This document shows, in pieces, positions 25,695 through 34,994 of a stretch of DNA of 64,000 bases. The DNA is from Serinicoccus kebangsaanensis (GTDB taxonomy: Bacteria; Actinomycetota; Actinomycetes; Actinomycetales; Dermatophilaceae), in the NCBI RefSeq assembly GCF_008919445.1, contig NZ_VSLG01000003.1, positions 248,001 through 312,000 on the forward strand, in the 5' to 3' direction. Numbering within the stretch: the first letter of the stretch is position 1; the number at the start of each line of letters is the position of its first letter. Under the pieces are notes generated by a model. It saw only the letters and a program-made list of their open reading frames with translations, was not told the DNA's origin and ran no database searches. The position numbers and the translations under genes were made by a program.

Positions 25695-26935
25695 CGCAGC
25701 AGACCCCCGACCCGGTGGACGCCGCACCGCACGGCGAGCCTGATCGCAGCGCCCTCCCGGACGACCCGACCGCGCGCATACCGGCACCCGGGACGGCGGC
25801 CGCACCCCACGCCGAGGAGACGGCCGAGGGCACCGAGGCCGCCCCGCAGGCCACGGCCACCGATCCGGAGCAGGCGGCCGACGAGGCCGAGCCGGCACCC
25901 GACGCGGCCGAGCCGGCACCGGACGAGGCCGGGGCGGACCCGGACGAGACCGAGGCCGACCCGGAGCCGTTCAGCGAGGGGCCGCCCCCGCTGCCCGAGC
26001 CGATGCTCGTCCTCGACGGCGACCTCCCACCGACCCGCCCGCAGCAGCAGGAGGCGGTCGACCACGGCAGCTGCGAGTCCTGCGGCGGCCCCTACGACGA
26101 GGACGGCTGGTGCACCCGGTGCGGCGAGCGCCGGCCCAACCCGCGGCACCACGTGAGCCAGTCCCCCTCGGCCGCGGTGGCCGGGGTCTGCGACCGCGGT
26201 CGGCGGCACCGCGACAACGAGGACGCGATGGCGTTGTGGGCCGACAACGGACAGCCAGGGCGGGTCGTGCTGGTCGTCTGCGACGGCGTGTCCAGCGCAC
26301 CCCGGTCGGCGGAGGCCAGCGAGGCCGCGGCGAACGCCGCCGTCGCGGCGCTGACCGGTGAGGGTCCGCCTCAGGACCGGCACGTCGCCGGGGCGGCGGC
26401 GGCCGCGGCGGCGGTCGAGGAGGTGGCGGCGCAGGTCGCCGGCTCGGCGCCCTCCTGCACCTATGTGTCGGCCATCGTGCAGGACGGACGGGTGACCGTG
26501 GGCTCGATCGGCGACAGCCGGGCCTACTGGCTGCCGGACGCGGGCGACCCGGCGCGGCTGAGCACCGACGACTCGATGGCCGAGGAGCAGGTCCGGGCCG
26601 GCATCGACCGGGCCGAGGCCGAGGCGGGTCCGCTGGGTCACACGATCACGCGGTGGCTCGGCCCCGATGCTCCCGACGTGCGGCCGGAGATCACCGAGCA
26701 GGACGTGTCGGAGCCCGGCTGGCTGCTGGTCTGCAGCGACGGGCTGTGGAACTACGCCTCGGAGCCAACCGACCTCGCAGCCGTGGTCGCGGCCACCGCG
26801 CGACAGGTGGGCGCCGACCCGCTGCCGCTGGCGCAGGGGCTGGTCGACTGGGCGAACGGCCGGGGCGGTGCGGACAACATCACGGTCGCCCTCGCCCGCT
26901 GCGGGGACACGAGGCAGGATGGTGGGCATGGCTGA
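25691..26935 (+). CDS. PP2C-family Ser/Thr phosphatase with zinc ribbon
   Basis: 414 residues. N-terminal ~125 residues are disordered with repeated EPAPDEA units, then a four-Cys zinc ribbon (CESCGGPYDEDGWCTRCGE, ~127-145), then the PPM/PP2C catalytic domain with all metal-binding motifs: CDRGRRHRDNEDA, VVCDGVSS, GSIGDSRAYW, VCSDGLWNY and GGADNITVAL. It should remove phosphate from targets of the adjacent kinase. The zinc ribbon is nearly the same as the one at the start of the kinase (YEDGWCNVCG), suggesting a common docking surface. ATG overlaps the kinase stop. Confidence 0.92.
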   Translation: MTQQTPDPVDAAPHGEPDRSALPDDPTARIPAPGTAAAPHAEETAEGTEAAPQATATDPEQAADEAEPAPDAAEPAPDEAGADPDETEADPEPFSEGPPPLPEPMLVLDGDLPPTRPQQQEAVDHGSCESCGGPYDEDGWCTRCGERRPNPRHHVSQSPSAAVAGVCDRGRRHRDNEDAMALWADNGQPGRVVLVVCDGVSSAPRSAEASEAAANAAVAALTGEGPPQDRHVAGAAAAAAAVEEVAAQVAGSAPSCTYVSAIVQDGRVTVGSIGDSRAYWLPDAGDPARLSTDDSMAEEQVRAGIDRAEAEAGPLGHTITRWLGPDAPDVRPEITEQDVSEPGWLLVCSDGLWNYASEPTDLAAVVAATARQVGADPLPLAQGLVDWANGRGGADNITVALARCGDTRQDGGHG

Positions 26936-28214
26936 GTTCTCCTCGACCGTCCACCAGAACGAGTTCCTGCCCGACGGCGGCACCGACGTGCACGCCATCG
27001 TGTCGGTCACCTGCTCCGACGCGGGGACGGTGGCGCCGATGAGCAGCTCGGGCGGCGAGGCCGGCGAGGTCATCATCGTCGACGTCTCGGGGTCCATGGA
27101 CGTGCAGGGCGTGCAGGCTGCGGCGTATGCCGCGTCCGCGGCGCTGGACCAGATCGTGGACGGCGTGTGGTTCGCGATCGTGGCCGGCAACCACGAGGCG
27201 GCGCTGTGCTACCCGACCGGCAACGCGGCGGCGATGGCGCGGATGTCGGCGCAGACGCGGTTGGAGGCCAAGCGGTCGCTCCAGCGCCTGGTGCCGGGTG
27301 GTGGGACGGCGATGGGCCGGTGGCTGCTCGCGGCCGGTCAGCTCTTCGGGACGGTGCCCTCGCTGTCGAAGCGGCACGCGATCCTGCTCACCGACGGGGC
27401 CAACCAGCACGAGACGCCGCAGGAGCTGACCTGGGCGCTGGAGCAGGTGCGCGGGCGGTTCCAGGCGGACTGTCGCGGACTGGGTGCCGCCTGGCAGGTG
27501 GCGGAGGTGCGCCGGATCGCCGAGGCGCTGCTGGGCAGCGTGGACCTCATCCGCACGTGGGACGGGCTCAGCGACGACTTCGCCGCGCTGATGAGCTCCT
27601 CCATGAGCAAGGGGATCAGCGACGCGCAGCTGCGGGTGTGGGCGCCGCAGGGTGCCGAGGTGCTCTTCGTCAAGCAGGTCAGCCCGACGCTCGAGGACCT
27701 CTCCGGGCGACGGATCGAGGTGAATGCCCTCACCGGCGGCTACGACACCGGCGCCTGGGGCGACGAGAGCCGCGACTACCACGTCGCGGTCCGGCTGGCC
27801 CCCAAGGGGATCGGCCAGGAGCAGCTGGCCTCGCGGGTGCAGCTCGTGGTCGGCGAGGAGGTGCAGACCCAGGGGCTGGTCAAGGCCGCCTGGTCCGCCG
27901 ACGACGTGCTCACCGCGCAGATCAGCCCGGAGGTCGCGCACTACACCGGGCAGACCGAGCTGGCCTCCGCCATCCAGGAGGGGCTGCGGGCCAAGGCGAT
28001 GGGTGACGACGTGACGGCCACCTCCCGGCTCGGCCGGGCGGTGCAGCTGGCCCAGAGCACCGGCGACGAGGCCGCCACGTCGCGGCTGGCCCGGGTGGTC
28101 GACATCGACGACGCCGCCACCGGCCGGGTGCGGCTGCGCAGCGACGTGGACCGGCTGGACGAGATGGAGCTGGACACCGCGTCGACGAAGACGACCCGGG
28201 TCCGGCCCAGCTGA
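26928..28214 (+). CDS. vWA-domain protein (TerY-like)
   Basis: 428 residues. A von Willebrand A domain occupies about 45-235 with the complete MIDAS metal site: DVSGSMD (Asp52, Ser54, Ser56), the Thr in GGGTAMG and the Asp in LLTDGAN. A beta-rich domain follows, then a short C-terminal helix bundle and a Thr-rich end ([13 protein letters not shown]) that could be phosphorylated and read by the FHA protein (inference). vWA, PP2C and kinase together recall the TerY-P triad described in Ter stress systems. Start overlaps the phosphatase stop by 8 bp; ATG 26919 is an alternative three codons upstream. Confidence 0.85.
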   Translation: MAEFSSTVHQNEFLPDGGTDVHAIVSVTCSDAGTVAPMSSSGGEAGEVIIVDVSGSMDVQGVQAAAYAASAALDQIVDGVWFAIVAGNHEAALCYPTGNAAAMARMSAQTRLEAKRSLQRLVPGGGTAMGRWLLAAGQLFGTVPSLSKRHAILLTDGANQHETPQELTWALEQVRGRFQADCRGLGAAWQVAEVRRIAEALLGSVDLIRTWDGLSDDFAALMSSSMSKGISDAQLRVWAPQGAEVLFVKQVSPTLEDLSGRRIEVNALTGGYDTGAWGDESRDYHVAVRLAPKGIGQEQLASRVQLVVGEEVQTQGLVKAAWSADDVLTAQISPEVAHYTGQTELASAIQEGLRAKAMGDDVTATSRLGRAVQLAQSTGDEAATSRLARVVDIDDAATGRVRLRSDVDRLDEMELDTASTKTTRVRPS

Positions 28215-29341
28215 TGGTCCGCTGCCCCGAGGGTCACGAGAGCGAGGCCACCGACTACTGCGACACCTGTGGCTCGCCCATCGACGCCGGCTCCGACCTC
28301 GCGGCCCCGGCCTCGGCGGGTGCCGGGGGCGCTGCCGCCGGTGACGGAGCCGCCGGGTCGGTGCTCGACCTCGGCGAGCCGGTCGGGCCTCCGCCGCAGA
28401 CGTGTCCGCACTGCGGCGCCCTGAACGTCGCCGACGCCCTCTTCTGCGAGTCCTGCGGCTACGACTTCACCACGGGTGCGGCGCCGATGGGCGACCCGGC
28501 TCCGGACGAGCCGACCCCGGACGAGGAGGCAGGCCAGGAGACCGAACCCGAGCCCGCCACCGCACCGGAACCGGAGGCCGGGGACGCACCGGGTCCGCAG
28601 CCGGAGACCGGACCCGAGCCCGCACCGGAGACCGAGGGCACGCCGGACACCCCGCCCGAGCCCGACACCGAGGTCGATCCGGACCCTGCGGCCGAGCCTG
28701 AGTCCCCGTCCGAGCCCGAGCCCCAGGTCGAGGCGGAGACCCCGCCCCAGCCGGACGTGGAGCCGGAGCCTGATCCCGAGCCGCAGCCCGAGGTCGAGCC
28801 AGACGCCGAGCCGGCACAGGAGACCGAGCCGGAGCCCGAGGTGGACCCGGACCCCGAGCCCGACGACGCCGGCGCGGTGGCCGCCCACGCCAGGCCACGG
28901 CATACCCCGCCCTCGCGCGACCTCGCCGACACCTGGGTGGTGGAGGCCTGGGTCGACCCGGACTGGTATGCCGTGCAGCAGACCGCGGAGGCGTGCCCGA
29001 GCGCGGGGGTGCCGGACGTCGTCGTGGTCCGCCGCTCGGTGGTGCTCATCGGTCGACCCTCCGGCAGCCTCGGCGTGCGGCCCGAGGTCGACGCGGGGGC
29101 CGACAGCGCGGTCTCGCGACGGCACGCCCAGCTCACCAGCGACGGACGGCGCTGGTGGATCGAGGACCTCGACAGCAGCAACGGCACCTATGTCGGCACG
29201 GTCGGCGAGCCGCTGCCCACCACGCCGCTCACCCCCGGGCAGCGGGTGGAGATCGACCGGGACGACCGGATCTACGTGGGGGCGTGGACCCGGCTGGTGC
29301 TGCGGCAGGCCACCGAGTCCGAGCGCGAGGGGCTGGGGTGA
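28214..29341 (+). CDS. FHA-domain protein with two zinc ribbons and a Pro/Glu linker
   Basis: 375 residues. Two N-terminal zinc ribbons (residues ~3-19 and ~63-82), a ~130-residue linker made almost wholly of Pro, Glu, Asp and Thr (EPEP/PDTE repeats, about 28490-28875), and a C-terminal FHA domain with the phosphothreonine-binding signature GRPSG, SRRHAQL and DSSNGTYVG. It should recognise phosphothreonine made by the upstream kinase, comparable to GarA/OdhI, but it is three times longer. Last gene of the overlapped operon; its ATG shares a base with the vWA stop. The linker gives an artefactual open frame on both strands. Confidence 0.9.
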   Translation: MVRCPEGHESEATDYCDTCGSPIDAGSDLAAPASAGAGGAAAGDGAAGSVLDLGEPVGPPPQTCPHCGALNVADALFCESCGYDFTTGAAPMGDPAPDEPTPDEEAGQETEPEPATAPEPEAGDAPGPQPETGPEPAPETEGTPDTPPEPDTEVDPDPAAEPESPSEPEPQVEAETPPQPDVEPEPDPEPQPEVEPDAEPAQETEPEPEVDPDPEPDDAGAVAAHARPRHTPPSRDLADTWVVEAWVDPDWYAVQQTAEACPSAGVPDVVVVRRSVVLIGRPSGSLGVRPEVDAGADSAVSRRHAQLTSDGRRWWIEDLDSSNGTYVGTVGEPLPTTPLTPGQRVEIDRDDRIYVGAWTRLVLRQATESEREGLG

Positions 29342-29390
29342 GCCGGCCGTGACGGCGTGCCGTACCCCACGTCAGGCGTGGGCCGCGGCC

Positions 29391-29396
29391 TAGAGT
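29391..29396 (+). promoter_or_regulatory. Leaderless -10 element
   Basis: TAGAGT, six bases, then ATG 29403. Gives the following membrane-protein gene its own promoter 50 bp after the FHA stop, so it need not belong to the TelA-PknG operon. Confidence 0.6.
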
Positions 29397-29402
29397 CTCC
29401 CC

Positions 29403-30290
29403 ATGCCCTCCGACGACCCCGCCCCGGCGACCCGCTCCAGCCGCGCCCGGCTGCGTCGCTCCGGCCGCCACCTCGTGCGCCTCGGCGGGCTGCTGGCCGT
29501 GGTCGCGCTGATCATCACGCTGATCGGCGGCTGGGCCACCCGGTCGCTGCTGGACCACCTGCAGACCAACTCCGCCGAGCTCCTGGACGGCAGCGCCACC
29601 GTGACCCTCACCGAGGGCACCGAGCGCACCCTCTACGTCACCGGAGGGCTGATCGCCCCCGGTGAGATCGTGCCGACCCCGGTCGACCAGATCACCTGCA
29701 CCATCACCGGCCCGGGCGGGCAGACCCCCTTCACCTCGCTGGCCGACGAGGGCCGCCGCATCGGCATCGACACGGCCCTCGCCCGCTTCCAGGTCATCGG
29801 CAGCTTCCGCGCCGCCGGCACCGGAGAGCACCAGATCGACTGCGACGGGCTCGGGGTCGTCGTGGCTCCGGAGGTCGGTCCGGCCAACGCGCTGCTCCGG
29901 CTCGGGGCACTGGCCCTGGGCAGCCTGGGCACCTTCGTCGGGCTGTCCATGCTGCTCATCGGTGGGGTCCTGCTGCTGGTCGTCCGGCCGCCCGAGGACG
30001 GGGCGGAGGAGGTCGTGGACGACGCCCCGCCGGAGGAGGGCGCCGACGAGTGGTGGCAGGACGAGGCCGACAGCCGCGGCGACGGTGGCGCCGAGGGCGG
30101 TGGCACCGGTGGGGTGCCGCCCGAGGACGCGGCGCAGGAGGGTCAGGACGACGAGGACTACGTCGAGCTCACCGACGAGGAGCTCGCCGCGCTGTCCGAG
30201 GAGGAGATCTCCGAGCTGGTGGCCTCCGGTGAGCTGGTCTTCGTGGACGACGAGGACGAGGACGAGGGCGAGGACCACGTGGGTCGCTAG
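29403..30290 (+). CDS. Two-helix membrane protein with acidic C-terminal tail
   Basis: 295 residues, no recognised family. An N-terminal transmembrane helix (LGGLLAVVALIITLIGGWA, ~27-45), an extracytoplasmic beta-rich domain with two Cys (ITCTITGPGG and QIDCDG, likely a disulfide), a second helix (~165-195), and a ~95-residue cytoplasmic tail that is extremely acidic (DDEDYVELTDEELAALSEEE). The next gene has the same helix-domain-helix plan and the same Cys phrases (ATCTVTLPDG, HTFTCEG), so the two are diverged paralogues. No Shine-Dalgarno; the start is placed by the -10 at 29391. Confidence 0.65.
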   Translation: MPSDDPAPATRSSRARLRRSGRHLVRLGGLLAVVALIITLIGGWATRSLLDHLQTNSAELLDGSATVTLTEGTERTLYVTGGLIAPGEIVPTPVDQITCTITGPGGQTPFTSLADEGRRIGIDTALARFQVIGSFRAAGTGEHQIDCDGLGVVVAPEVGPANALLRLGALALGSLGTFVGLSMLLIGGVLLLVVRPPEDGAEEVVDDAPPEEGADEWWQDEADSRGDGGAEGGGTGGVPPEDAAQEGQDDEDYVELTDEELAALSEEEISELVASGELVFVDDEDEDEGEDHVGR

Positions 30291-30309
30291 CCGCACCAGC
30301 ATCCGCGGT

Positions 30310-30315
30310 TAGGCT
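30310..30315 (+). promoter_or_regulatory. Leaderless -10 element
   Basis: TAGGCT, six bases, then ATG 30322. Same geometry as at 29391 and 34983. Confidence 0.6.
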
Positions 30316-30321
30316 GCTGAC

Positions 30322-31137
30322 ATGACGTATGCGAACGCGCCGGCCCGGCGCAGCGGCCTGACGACGGCCGGCAAGTGGATGTTCTTCATCGGCCTCGTGC
30401 TCTCGCTCATCGCGGGAGCCGTCGTCGCGTGGGGAGCCATCCAGGGCGCCCGGTCCTTCGGGGACATGGCCGAAGAGGAGCTGACCATGGAGGGCGGTCA
30501 GGCCACGGTCGCCATGGAGCCCGGCGACTGGCGGATGGTCTTCACCCAGAGCTCGGGAGAGTCCGCGACGTGCACCGTCACCCTGCCGGACGGCACCGAG
30601 GAGTCGCTCGACTCCGGCGAGGACCTCGGCGCGCAGAACCCCGAGATGCAGGCCGACCTGGTGGGGAGCTACTCGGCCACCACCTCCGGTGACCACACCT
30701 TCACGTGTGAGGGCGCCCCGACCGTGCTCTCGCCCAACATCGACACCGGGGCCATCGTCGCGATCGGCGTCGCCGCGCTGGCCGCACTCGCCCTCATCCC
30801 GCTGCTGCTGCTCACCGTCGTGGGCCTGATCATGTGGCTCGTCGGGCGCAGCCGGGACAAGCGTCCCCCGCAGAACCCCCAGGGTGGCTACGGCTACGGG
30901 ACCGGCCAGCCCTACCCGCCGCAGGGCTACGGCCAGCAGGGGTACGGGCAGCAGTCCCAGGGGTACGGCCAGCAGGGTCAGGGACACGGCGGTGGCTACC
31001 CACAGACGCCCTCAGGCTCGTCCCCGAACTACGGACAGGGAGCGCCTCCCCCGCCCCCGGCGCCCGGCACGGGACCGCACCCCGACGGACCGCCCCCCTC
31101 GAGCGGGGACCCGCGCGACCCCTACCGCCGCGACTGA
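30322..31137 (+). CDS. Two-helix membrane protein with Gly/Tyr/Gln-rich tail
   Basis: 271 residues. Helix 1 (WMFFIGLVLSLIAGAVVAWG, ~19-38), an external domain with a Cys pair, helix 2 (~150-180) and a low-complexity cytoplasmic C-terminus with repeated GYGQQ units and a Pro-rich end. Such tails are typical of actinobacterial membrane proteins of unknown function. Paralogue-like to the preceding gene in domain plan. Transcription likely ends at the hairpin 31156-31201. Confidence 0.65.
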   Translation: MTYANAPARRSGLTTAGKWMFFIGLVLSLIAGAVVAWGAIQGARSFGDMAEEELTMEGGQATVAMEPGDWRMVFTQSSGESATCTVTLPDGTEESLDSGEDLGAQNPEMQADLVGSYSATTSGDHTFTCEGAPTVLSPNIDTGAIVAIGVAALAALALIPLLLLTVVGLIMWLVGRSRDKRPPQNPQGGYGYGTGQPYPPQGYGQQGYGQQSQGYGQQGQGHGGGYPQTPSGSSPNYGQGAPPPPPAPGTGPHPDGPPPSSGDPRDPYRRD

Positions 31138-31155
31138 CGGCATACCTGTGCAAAA

Positions 31156-31201
31156 ACGGTGTGTCACATCCGTCGCCTGAGCAACGGATGTGACACACCG
31201 T
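31156..31201. terminator. Bidirectional terminator hairpin
   Basis: ACGGTGTGTCACATCCGT, a 10-base loop, and its exact complement: 18-bp perfect stem between convergent genes ending at 31137 and 31225. The left side has an A-run (AAAAA at 31152-31156) that would be a U-run for minus-strand transcripts. Unrelated in sequence to the dispersed palindrome family. Confidence 0.8.
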
Positions 31202-31224
31202 TCGCGCACCAGGGTGCGCAGCGG

Positions 31225-31698
31225 TCAGGCCTTCAGGTCGTCCTCGCCCTCGCCCGGCTGGACGCTCCACTCCGGCGGCTCGTCCTTGCCCGAGTCCTCG
31301 TCGGCCTCCGCCTCGTCGGCGGTCTGCTGCACGATGCCCTTGGCGTGGTGCGTGGGGGCATACACGGCGTAGAGCCGCATCGGCTCCTCCCCCGTGTTCG
31401 TGACGTCGTGCCAGGTCCCGGCGGGCACCTGGATGGACCAGCCGTCGCTGACGTCCTGGGTGAAGTTCAGGTCGTCCTCGGCCGGACCCATCACGCACCG
31501 GCCCTGGCCGGCGTCGAGCCGCAGGAACTGGTCGGTCTCCGGGTGCGCCTCCAGGCCGATCGACTCCCCCGGCGGGATCGACATCAGGGTCACCTGGAGG
31601 TACTTCCCGGTCCAGGCCACCGTGCGGTAGGTGTCGTTGGCCCGGGTCTCGCTCTCGATGTCGAAGGCGTTGGGCTGGGGACCGTTGTCGGTGACCAT
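31225..31698 (-). CDS. Cupin-domain protein
   Basis: 157 residues, single cupin barrel. The two metal-binding motifs are seen as EAHPETDQFLRLDAGQG and PAGTWHDVTN, after which the chain ends in an acidic tail (EADEDSGKDEPPEW). Close relatives are small soluble cupins of unknown substrate, some annotated as mannose-6-phosphate isomerase-like. Ribosome site AAGGAG precedes ATG 31698. Monocistronic: convergent with the gene on its left, divergent from DUF5129 on its right (195-bp gap holding both promoters). Confidence 0.85.
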   Translation of the reverse strand: MVTDNGPQPNAFDIESETRANDTYRTVAWTGKYLQVTLMSIPPGESIGLEAHPETDQFLRLDAGQGRCVMGPAEDDLNFTQDVSDGWSIQVPAGTWHDVTNTGEEPMRLYAVYAPTHHAKGIVQQTADEAEADEDSGKDEPPEWSVQPGEGEDDLKA

Positions 31699-31893
31699 CG
31701 CGCTGTGCTCCTTGGGTCGTCGGTGCAGGATACGGCTCCACCGTAGGGCCCGATGCCGACCACGGCACGTCAGGCGAGCCTTGTCTTCGTGCGCCGGCAC
31801 GCGAGGCGCGACCGGGGAACCAGAGCGGCGCGAATCGAGTCAGTAGGGTGACAGAGGTCGTCGGCACCCGGCCGGCGACGGGGAGGACGTCGT

Positions 31894-33372
31894 ATGTCGA
31901 ATGCTCGCCGCGGCCTGGTGAGCGGCGCCGCGCTCGTGGGAGTGGCCGGCGTCGGGATCGGTGGGTTCCTGCTGGGGGCTCCCGAGCACGAGGCGACCAG
32001 CCTGGTCATCGACGACGACGCCGGGATCCTGCACGCCCCGACGGTGGAGAGCGCCCTCACGGACGTCCGCTTCCACGAGCCCACGGATGTCGCGATCTTC
32101 ACCCACCGCGGTGGCGTGGAGGCCACGACCGACGACTACGCGCTCAACGAGGCGGTGCTGGCGCACGCCCGCGCCGACCGCCCCGAGTGGCTCTCCGACG
32201 ACGAGCAGAAGTGGGCCGACGACCTCTACATCTTCGGGGTGGACCCCGAAGGGCGCCTGGTCGGGACCTACTTCGGCGAGAACCGGAAGGTCTCGCAGGA
32301 CCGCCAGCTCGACATCCAGGACGCCACCAAGGACGACCTCCGGCAGGGGCAGTGGACCGAAGGCGCGGTCGTCGGGGTGGAGGAGGCCGCCGCCCGGATG
32401 AACGCCCCCTTCCTGCGCACGGTCCCCGGTATGCTCCTGGCCGGCGTGGGGGTGGTCGGCACCGCGATCGGTGGTGCCGCCTGGTGGGGCACGGGGGCGA
32501 ACCGCGCCCGGCGCAGCCGCGAGCTGCGGTCCGAGGGCGACCGGCTGATGGCCAGCGTCATCGCGGACGTGGACGTCACCGAGCTGCACGCCCGGCTCAT
32601 CCCCGAGGAGTCCCGCTACGGCGGGCTCGTCCTGCGCCGCTTCGACGAGTACACCCAGGGCGTGCGGACCCTCACCGAGCTGGGCAACGAGGTGCGCGGG
32701 ATCCCCGAGGACGACTACAACACCAAGGCCGCGCTGGGCCGGCTGACGGCATACCGCGACCAGGCGAGGTCGATGGACCACCTGGACGACGTCATCGCCG
32801 ACACGGCCGCCTTCCTCGGTCGGGACCGGCTGTGGCGGGAGGCGTGGGAGCGCCAGGAGTCCCCGGTGCGCGCGGACCTGGAAGGGGTCGACCCCATGCT
32901 CGGCGACGACGTGCCCGCGGAGGGCCGCGGCCTGGCGCAGGCCCAGCGGCTGCGGGAGTACGCCACCTCGGGCCTGGCCCTGCTCGACCAGCTGCGCGCC
33001 CAGCTGGAGCAGGAGGAGGTCTCCCCCGACGACGCGCTCGACGAGCTGAAGCGGACCCGGGACGGGCTCAGCGACCGGCTCGACGCGCTCGCGTCCGCCG
33101 TCGCCGAGGAGATCGGCAGGACCAAGGACGAGCGCATCGCGATGAAGAAGGCGATGCGCGAGGAGCGGTCCCGACGCCGGCCCGAGGTCACCATCCTCAC
33201 CACCACCCACCCGAGCTGGACGTGGTATCCCGTCGACTCCTTCCGCAGCGGCCTGACCGCGGGTGCGAGCGCCCTCACGGAGAGCCGGGCCGGGTCGAGC
33301 GGCGGCTCGGCCTCCGGCTACAGCAGCAGCGGCGGCAGCTTCAGCGGCGCCGGGAGCTCCTCCCGGTTCTGA
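31894..33372 (+). CDS. DUF5129 (TPM-like) membrane protein A
   Basis: 492 residues. N-terminal helix (~8-28), then a TPM/YgcG-like domain (DDAGILHAPTVESALTDVRFHEPTDVAIFTHRGG, residues ~40-75; DLYIFGVDPEGRLVGTYFGE), a second helix (~175-195), a long helical cytoplasmic region and a Ser/Gly tail ending GGSFSGAGSSSRF, like the tails of YgcG proteins. A close paralogue lies at 36814. A TAGGGT -10-like hexamer at 31844-31849 and GGGGAGGA ribosome site support ATG 31894. Role unknown; membrane-anchored with the TPM domain outside. Confidence 0.8.
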   Translation: MSNARRGLVSGAALVGVAGVGIGGFLLGAPEHEATSLVIDDDAGILHAPTVESALTDVRFHEPTDVAIFTHRGGVEATTDDYALNEAVLAHARADRPEWLSDDEQKWADDLYIFGVDPEGRLVGTYFGENRKVSQDRQLDIQDATKDDLRQGQWTEGAVVGVEEAAARMNAPFLRTVPGMLLAGVGVVGTAIGGAAWWGTGANRARRSRELRSEGDRLMASVIADVDVTELHARLIPEESRYGGLVLRRFDEYTQGVRTLTELGNEVRGIPEDDYNTKAALGRLTAYRDQARSMDHLDDVIADTAAFLGRDRLWREAWERQESPVRADLEGVDPMLGDDVPAEGRGLAQAQRLREYATSGLALLDQLRAQLEQEEVSPDDALDELKRTRDGLSDRLDALASAVAEEIGRTKDERIAMKKAMREERSRRRPEVTILTTTHPSWTWYPVDSFRSGLTAGASALTESRAGSSGGSASGYSSSGGSFSGAGSSSRF

Positions 33373-33390
33373 GCCGCCGGACGTCGACGG

Positions 33391-34893
33391 CTACCGGACG
33401 GCGGAGGCTCGGGCCACCCGCTCGGGCCCCGCGGTGGCCGGGTCCTCCTCCGGCGGGACACCGGCATACTCCACCAGGGAGCCGGCCCGGGCGTCGATCG
33501 CGTGGACCACGAGGTAGGTGACCACGCTCACCGGGAAGCCCAGGAAGACCGGGTGGATGCCGGTCGACCCGCCGAAGATCGCCCAGCCGACCGCCACGCC
33601 GAGACCGGCCCACATCGAGACCACGCCGGCCCGGCCGGACACGCGCGGCAGGTAGAGCGCCATCACCGTCGGGAAGAGCAGCCCGGAGACGAGCATCGCC
33701 GTCCCCGTCACCCACAGCTCGACCAGGCGCGGCACCGCCAGCGCCAGCACCAGGGCGATCACCGAGGTGATGACCACCGCCGCACGGCTCCACCACAGCA
33801 GCGACCGCTGCGAGACGTCGCGCGCGAGCCGGGGCCGGATGACGTCGTTGACGATGGAGGACGCGCCGCACATGAAGAACGAGTCGGCGCAGGAGATCAC
33901 CGTCGCCATGAGCGCCACGATGAGCACGACCACGAGCGGGAAGGGCAGCAGCTCGCCGATCACCTCGTAGTAGATGAGCGCCGGGTCCGCCGACTTGATC
34001 TGCAGCCCGAAGCGCGCCCACACCCCGACCCACACGACCATGACGATGGTGACCGTCATCAGCGCGACCGAGATCCAGTAGCCGGTCATCACGGTGCGCA
34101 GGTCGCGCCCGGCCCACGCCCGCTGCCACAGGTCCTGCCGGACGATCTGGTACGCCCCGACGGTGAGGGCATACACCGCCACCTCGGCGGCGCCGATGCC
34201 GAAGAGGCTGGTCATCTGCTCCTGCCCGGCGGCGCGCGCGGTGTCGGTCACGGTGGAGACGTCGCCGACCACCACGAGCACCAGCACGAAGAGCCCGAAG
34301 ATGGCGACCGTCTGCAGCGTCCCGTGCACGGCGTCCTGCCAGATCACCGCCTTGAGCCCGCCGAAGACGGTCTTGAGCGTGAGCATCAGCCAGGAGATGA
34401 CGATGCCCTGGGTCAGGGGTATGCCGGCGACCAGGTCGAGCACCAGCGCGATCGCGACGAACTGCATCCCGGTGACGGCGCAGTAGGCGGTGAGCACGGA
34501 CAGGGTGGTCGGGAGGCGGGCGGCGCTCCCGAAGCGGTGCGCCGAGAAGTCGCCGATGGTGACGTAGCGGTGCCGCTCCCCCATCTCCCGGACCCGCCTC
34601 ATGACGAAGACCGCCATGAGCACGCTCACCACGAAGATCGCGATGTTGAACCACTGCTGTCCCATGCCGGAGACGTAGCCGTTGGTCATGATGCCGAGCA
34701 GCAGCGACCCGCCGATGGCGGTGCCGACGTAGGTGAGGATCAGCGGGAAGAGCGAGACGTTGCGGGAGGCGACGTTGTAGTCGTCGTAGGTGCGGATGTG
34801 CCGGGTGCCGATCCACACCGACGCCCCGAGCAGGACGAGGAAGTAGATCACCGTGGTGACGGCGAGGACGGTCTGCTGGCCTTCGCTGAACAT
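33391..34893 (-). CDS. Sodium:solute symporter (SSS) family transporter
   Basis: 500 residues with about 13 hydrophobic helices. SSS hallmarks include YDDYNVASRNVSLFPLILTYVGTAIGG near the N-terminus (residues ~30-57) and the central GLKAVIWQDAVHG. It imports an organic solute with Na+; substrate cannot be told, though relatives take up proline, pantothenate or carboxylates. ATG 34893 is chosen because AGAGGG lies just upstream; a GTG 6 codons earlier has no site. The last 18 bp touch the convergent DUF5129 gene. The short C-terminal tail is charged. Confidence 0.85.
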   Translation of the reverse strand: MFSEGQQTVLAVTTVIYFLVLLGASVWIGTRHIRTYDDYNVASRNVSLFPLILTYVGTAIGGSLLLGIMTNGYVSGMGQQWFNIAIFVVSVLMAVFVMRRVREMGERHRYVTIGDFSAHRFGSAARLPTTLSVLTAYCAVTGMQFVAIALVLDLVAGIPLTQGIVISWLMLTLKTVFGGLKAVIWQDAVHGTLQTVAIFGLFVLVLVVVGDVSTVTDTARAAGQEQMTSLFGIGAAEVAVYALTVGAYQIVRQDLWQRAWAGRDLRTVMTGYWISVALMTVTIVMVVWVGVWARFGLQIKSADPALIYYEVIGELLPFPLVVVLIVALMATVISCADSFFMCGASSIVNDVIRPRLARDVSQRSLLWWSRAAVVITSVIALVLALAVPRLVELWVTGTAMLVSGLLFPTVMALYLPRVSGRAGVVSMWAGLGVAVGWAIFGGSTGIHPVFLGFPVSVVTYLVVHAIDARAGSLVEYAGVPPEEDPATAGPERVARASAVR

Positions 34894-34982
34894 CCCTCTA
34901 CCCTTGCGCACCGAGCGCCGGACGTCACGTCAAGGGGCGTCTGAGGCGTGCCGTATGCCCTCTCTCCCGGGCCGCGATGACG

Positions 34983-34988
34983 TAGCGT
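34983..34988 (+). promoter_or_regulatory. Leaderless -10 element
   Basis: TAGCGT, six bases, then ATG 34995 of the permease gene. It also sits in the 101-bp divergent region with the symporter. Confidence 0.6.
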
Positions 34989-34994
34989 CAAGCC

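Noticed and set aside
28490-28875. Dense GAG/CCG repeats as a tandem repeat or CRISPR-like array
   Set aside because: In-frame Pro/Glu-rich linker of the FHA protein; units vary and no spacers exist.
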